From Pseudomonas sp. Irchel 3E20 (lineage in GTDB: Bacteria > Pseudomonadota > Gammaproteobacteria > Pseudomonadales > Pseudomonadaceae): 64,000 nucleotides of DNA. The notes below the pieces were generated by a model that had not been told where the DNA came from, did no database searches, and saw only the letters and a list, made by a program, of their open reading frames with translations. A program made the translations under genes and the position numbers. Below are positions 63,995 through 64,000 of the stretch, one piece after another (positions within the stretch are counted from its first letter, which is position 1; each line of letters opens with the position of its first letter). Where the stretch lies: contig NZ_FYEE01000004.1 of the NCBI RefSeq assembly GCF_900187645.1, positions 124,001 through 188,000 on the forward strand, given 5' to 3'.

Positions 63995-64000
63995 CGGGTC

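Noticed and set aside
1..64000. CRISPR array or tRNA genes
   Set aside because: No regularly spaced repeats and no convincing tRNA cloverleaf were seen on reading; a dedicated scan could still find a tRNA.
6654..64000. Prophage
   Set aside because: No capsid, tail, portal, terminase or lysis genes are visible; recombinase and regulators alone do not support a phage.

Overview
The window looks like a chromosome segment from a Pseudomonas of the fluorescens/putida type, about 64 kb. The GC-rich left flank carries typical Pseudomonas genes: an OprD-family porin, branched-chain-type ABC ATPases, paired iron alcohol dehydrogenases and an Ais-like heptose phosphatase. Several small proteins also look Pseudomonas-typical. 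Identifications rest on reading motifs by eye; no database search was run.

Layout. 1-5067 (+): end of a Liv-type ABC transporter, two tandem iron-dependent alcohol dehydrogenases and an OprD porin. 5089-6653 (-): a translationally coupled pair, PAP2 phosphatase and Ais-like histidine phosphatase. From about 6.7 kb the character changes to a large accessory island with lower and uneven GC, many helicases, nucleases and signalling ATPases, gene debris, and gaps without genes. The right edge (58757-63934, -) is a Tn7-like transposition operon, tnsA-tnsB-tnsC-tniQ. This suggests that at least part of the island is, or was, Tn7-like cargo. The end of the element is not resolved and probably lies beyond base 64000.

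The island reads as a chain of defence or conflict modules. They are: a Shedu-like protein (8114-9424); a Gabija-like OLD nuclease plus UvrD helicase pair with a TPR protein (9506-13785); a TIR protein with a small partner (18843-20286); a DUF3800 protein and a KfrA-like coiled-coil protein (20819-24168); a CHAT protease-like protein converging on a Hanks-type kinase (25369-28532); an SF1 helicase plus HEPN protein (29223-32840); a Septu-like PtuA/PtuB pair with an unknown third gene (34565-38140); a second, divergent OLD plus UvrD pair (38327-42495); a HelD-like helicase, a small protein and a caspase (44984-50661); an XRE-ParA protein; and several HEPN-like proteins. A tyrosine recombinase occurs as a decayed copy (24367) and an intact copy (33168), both on the + strand.

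The most unusual item is a ribosomal-peptide locus at 13888-15987 (-). A 155-residue precursor carries four copies of the pattern TKT-x4-E-x-DD. It is coupled to an MvdD-type ATP-grasp ligase and to a three-helix membrane protein. This fits an omega-ester peptide (graspetide) system, but no dedicated protease or ABC exporter is present, and the locus sits inside a defence island directly upstream of a Gabija-like pair. A role in conflict or defence is inference.
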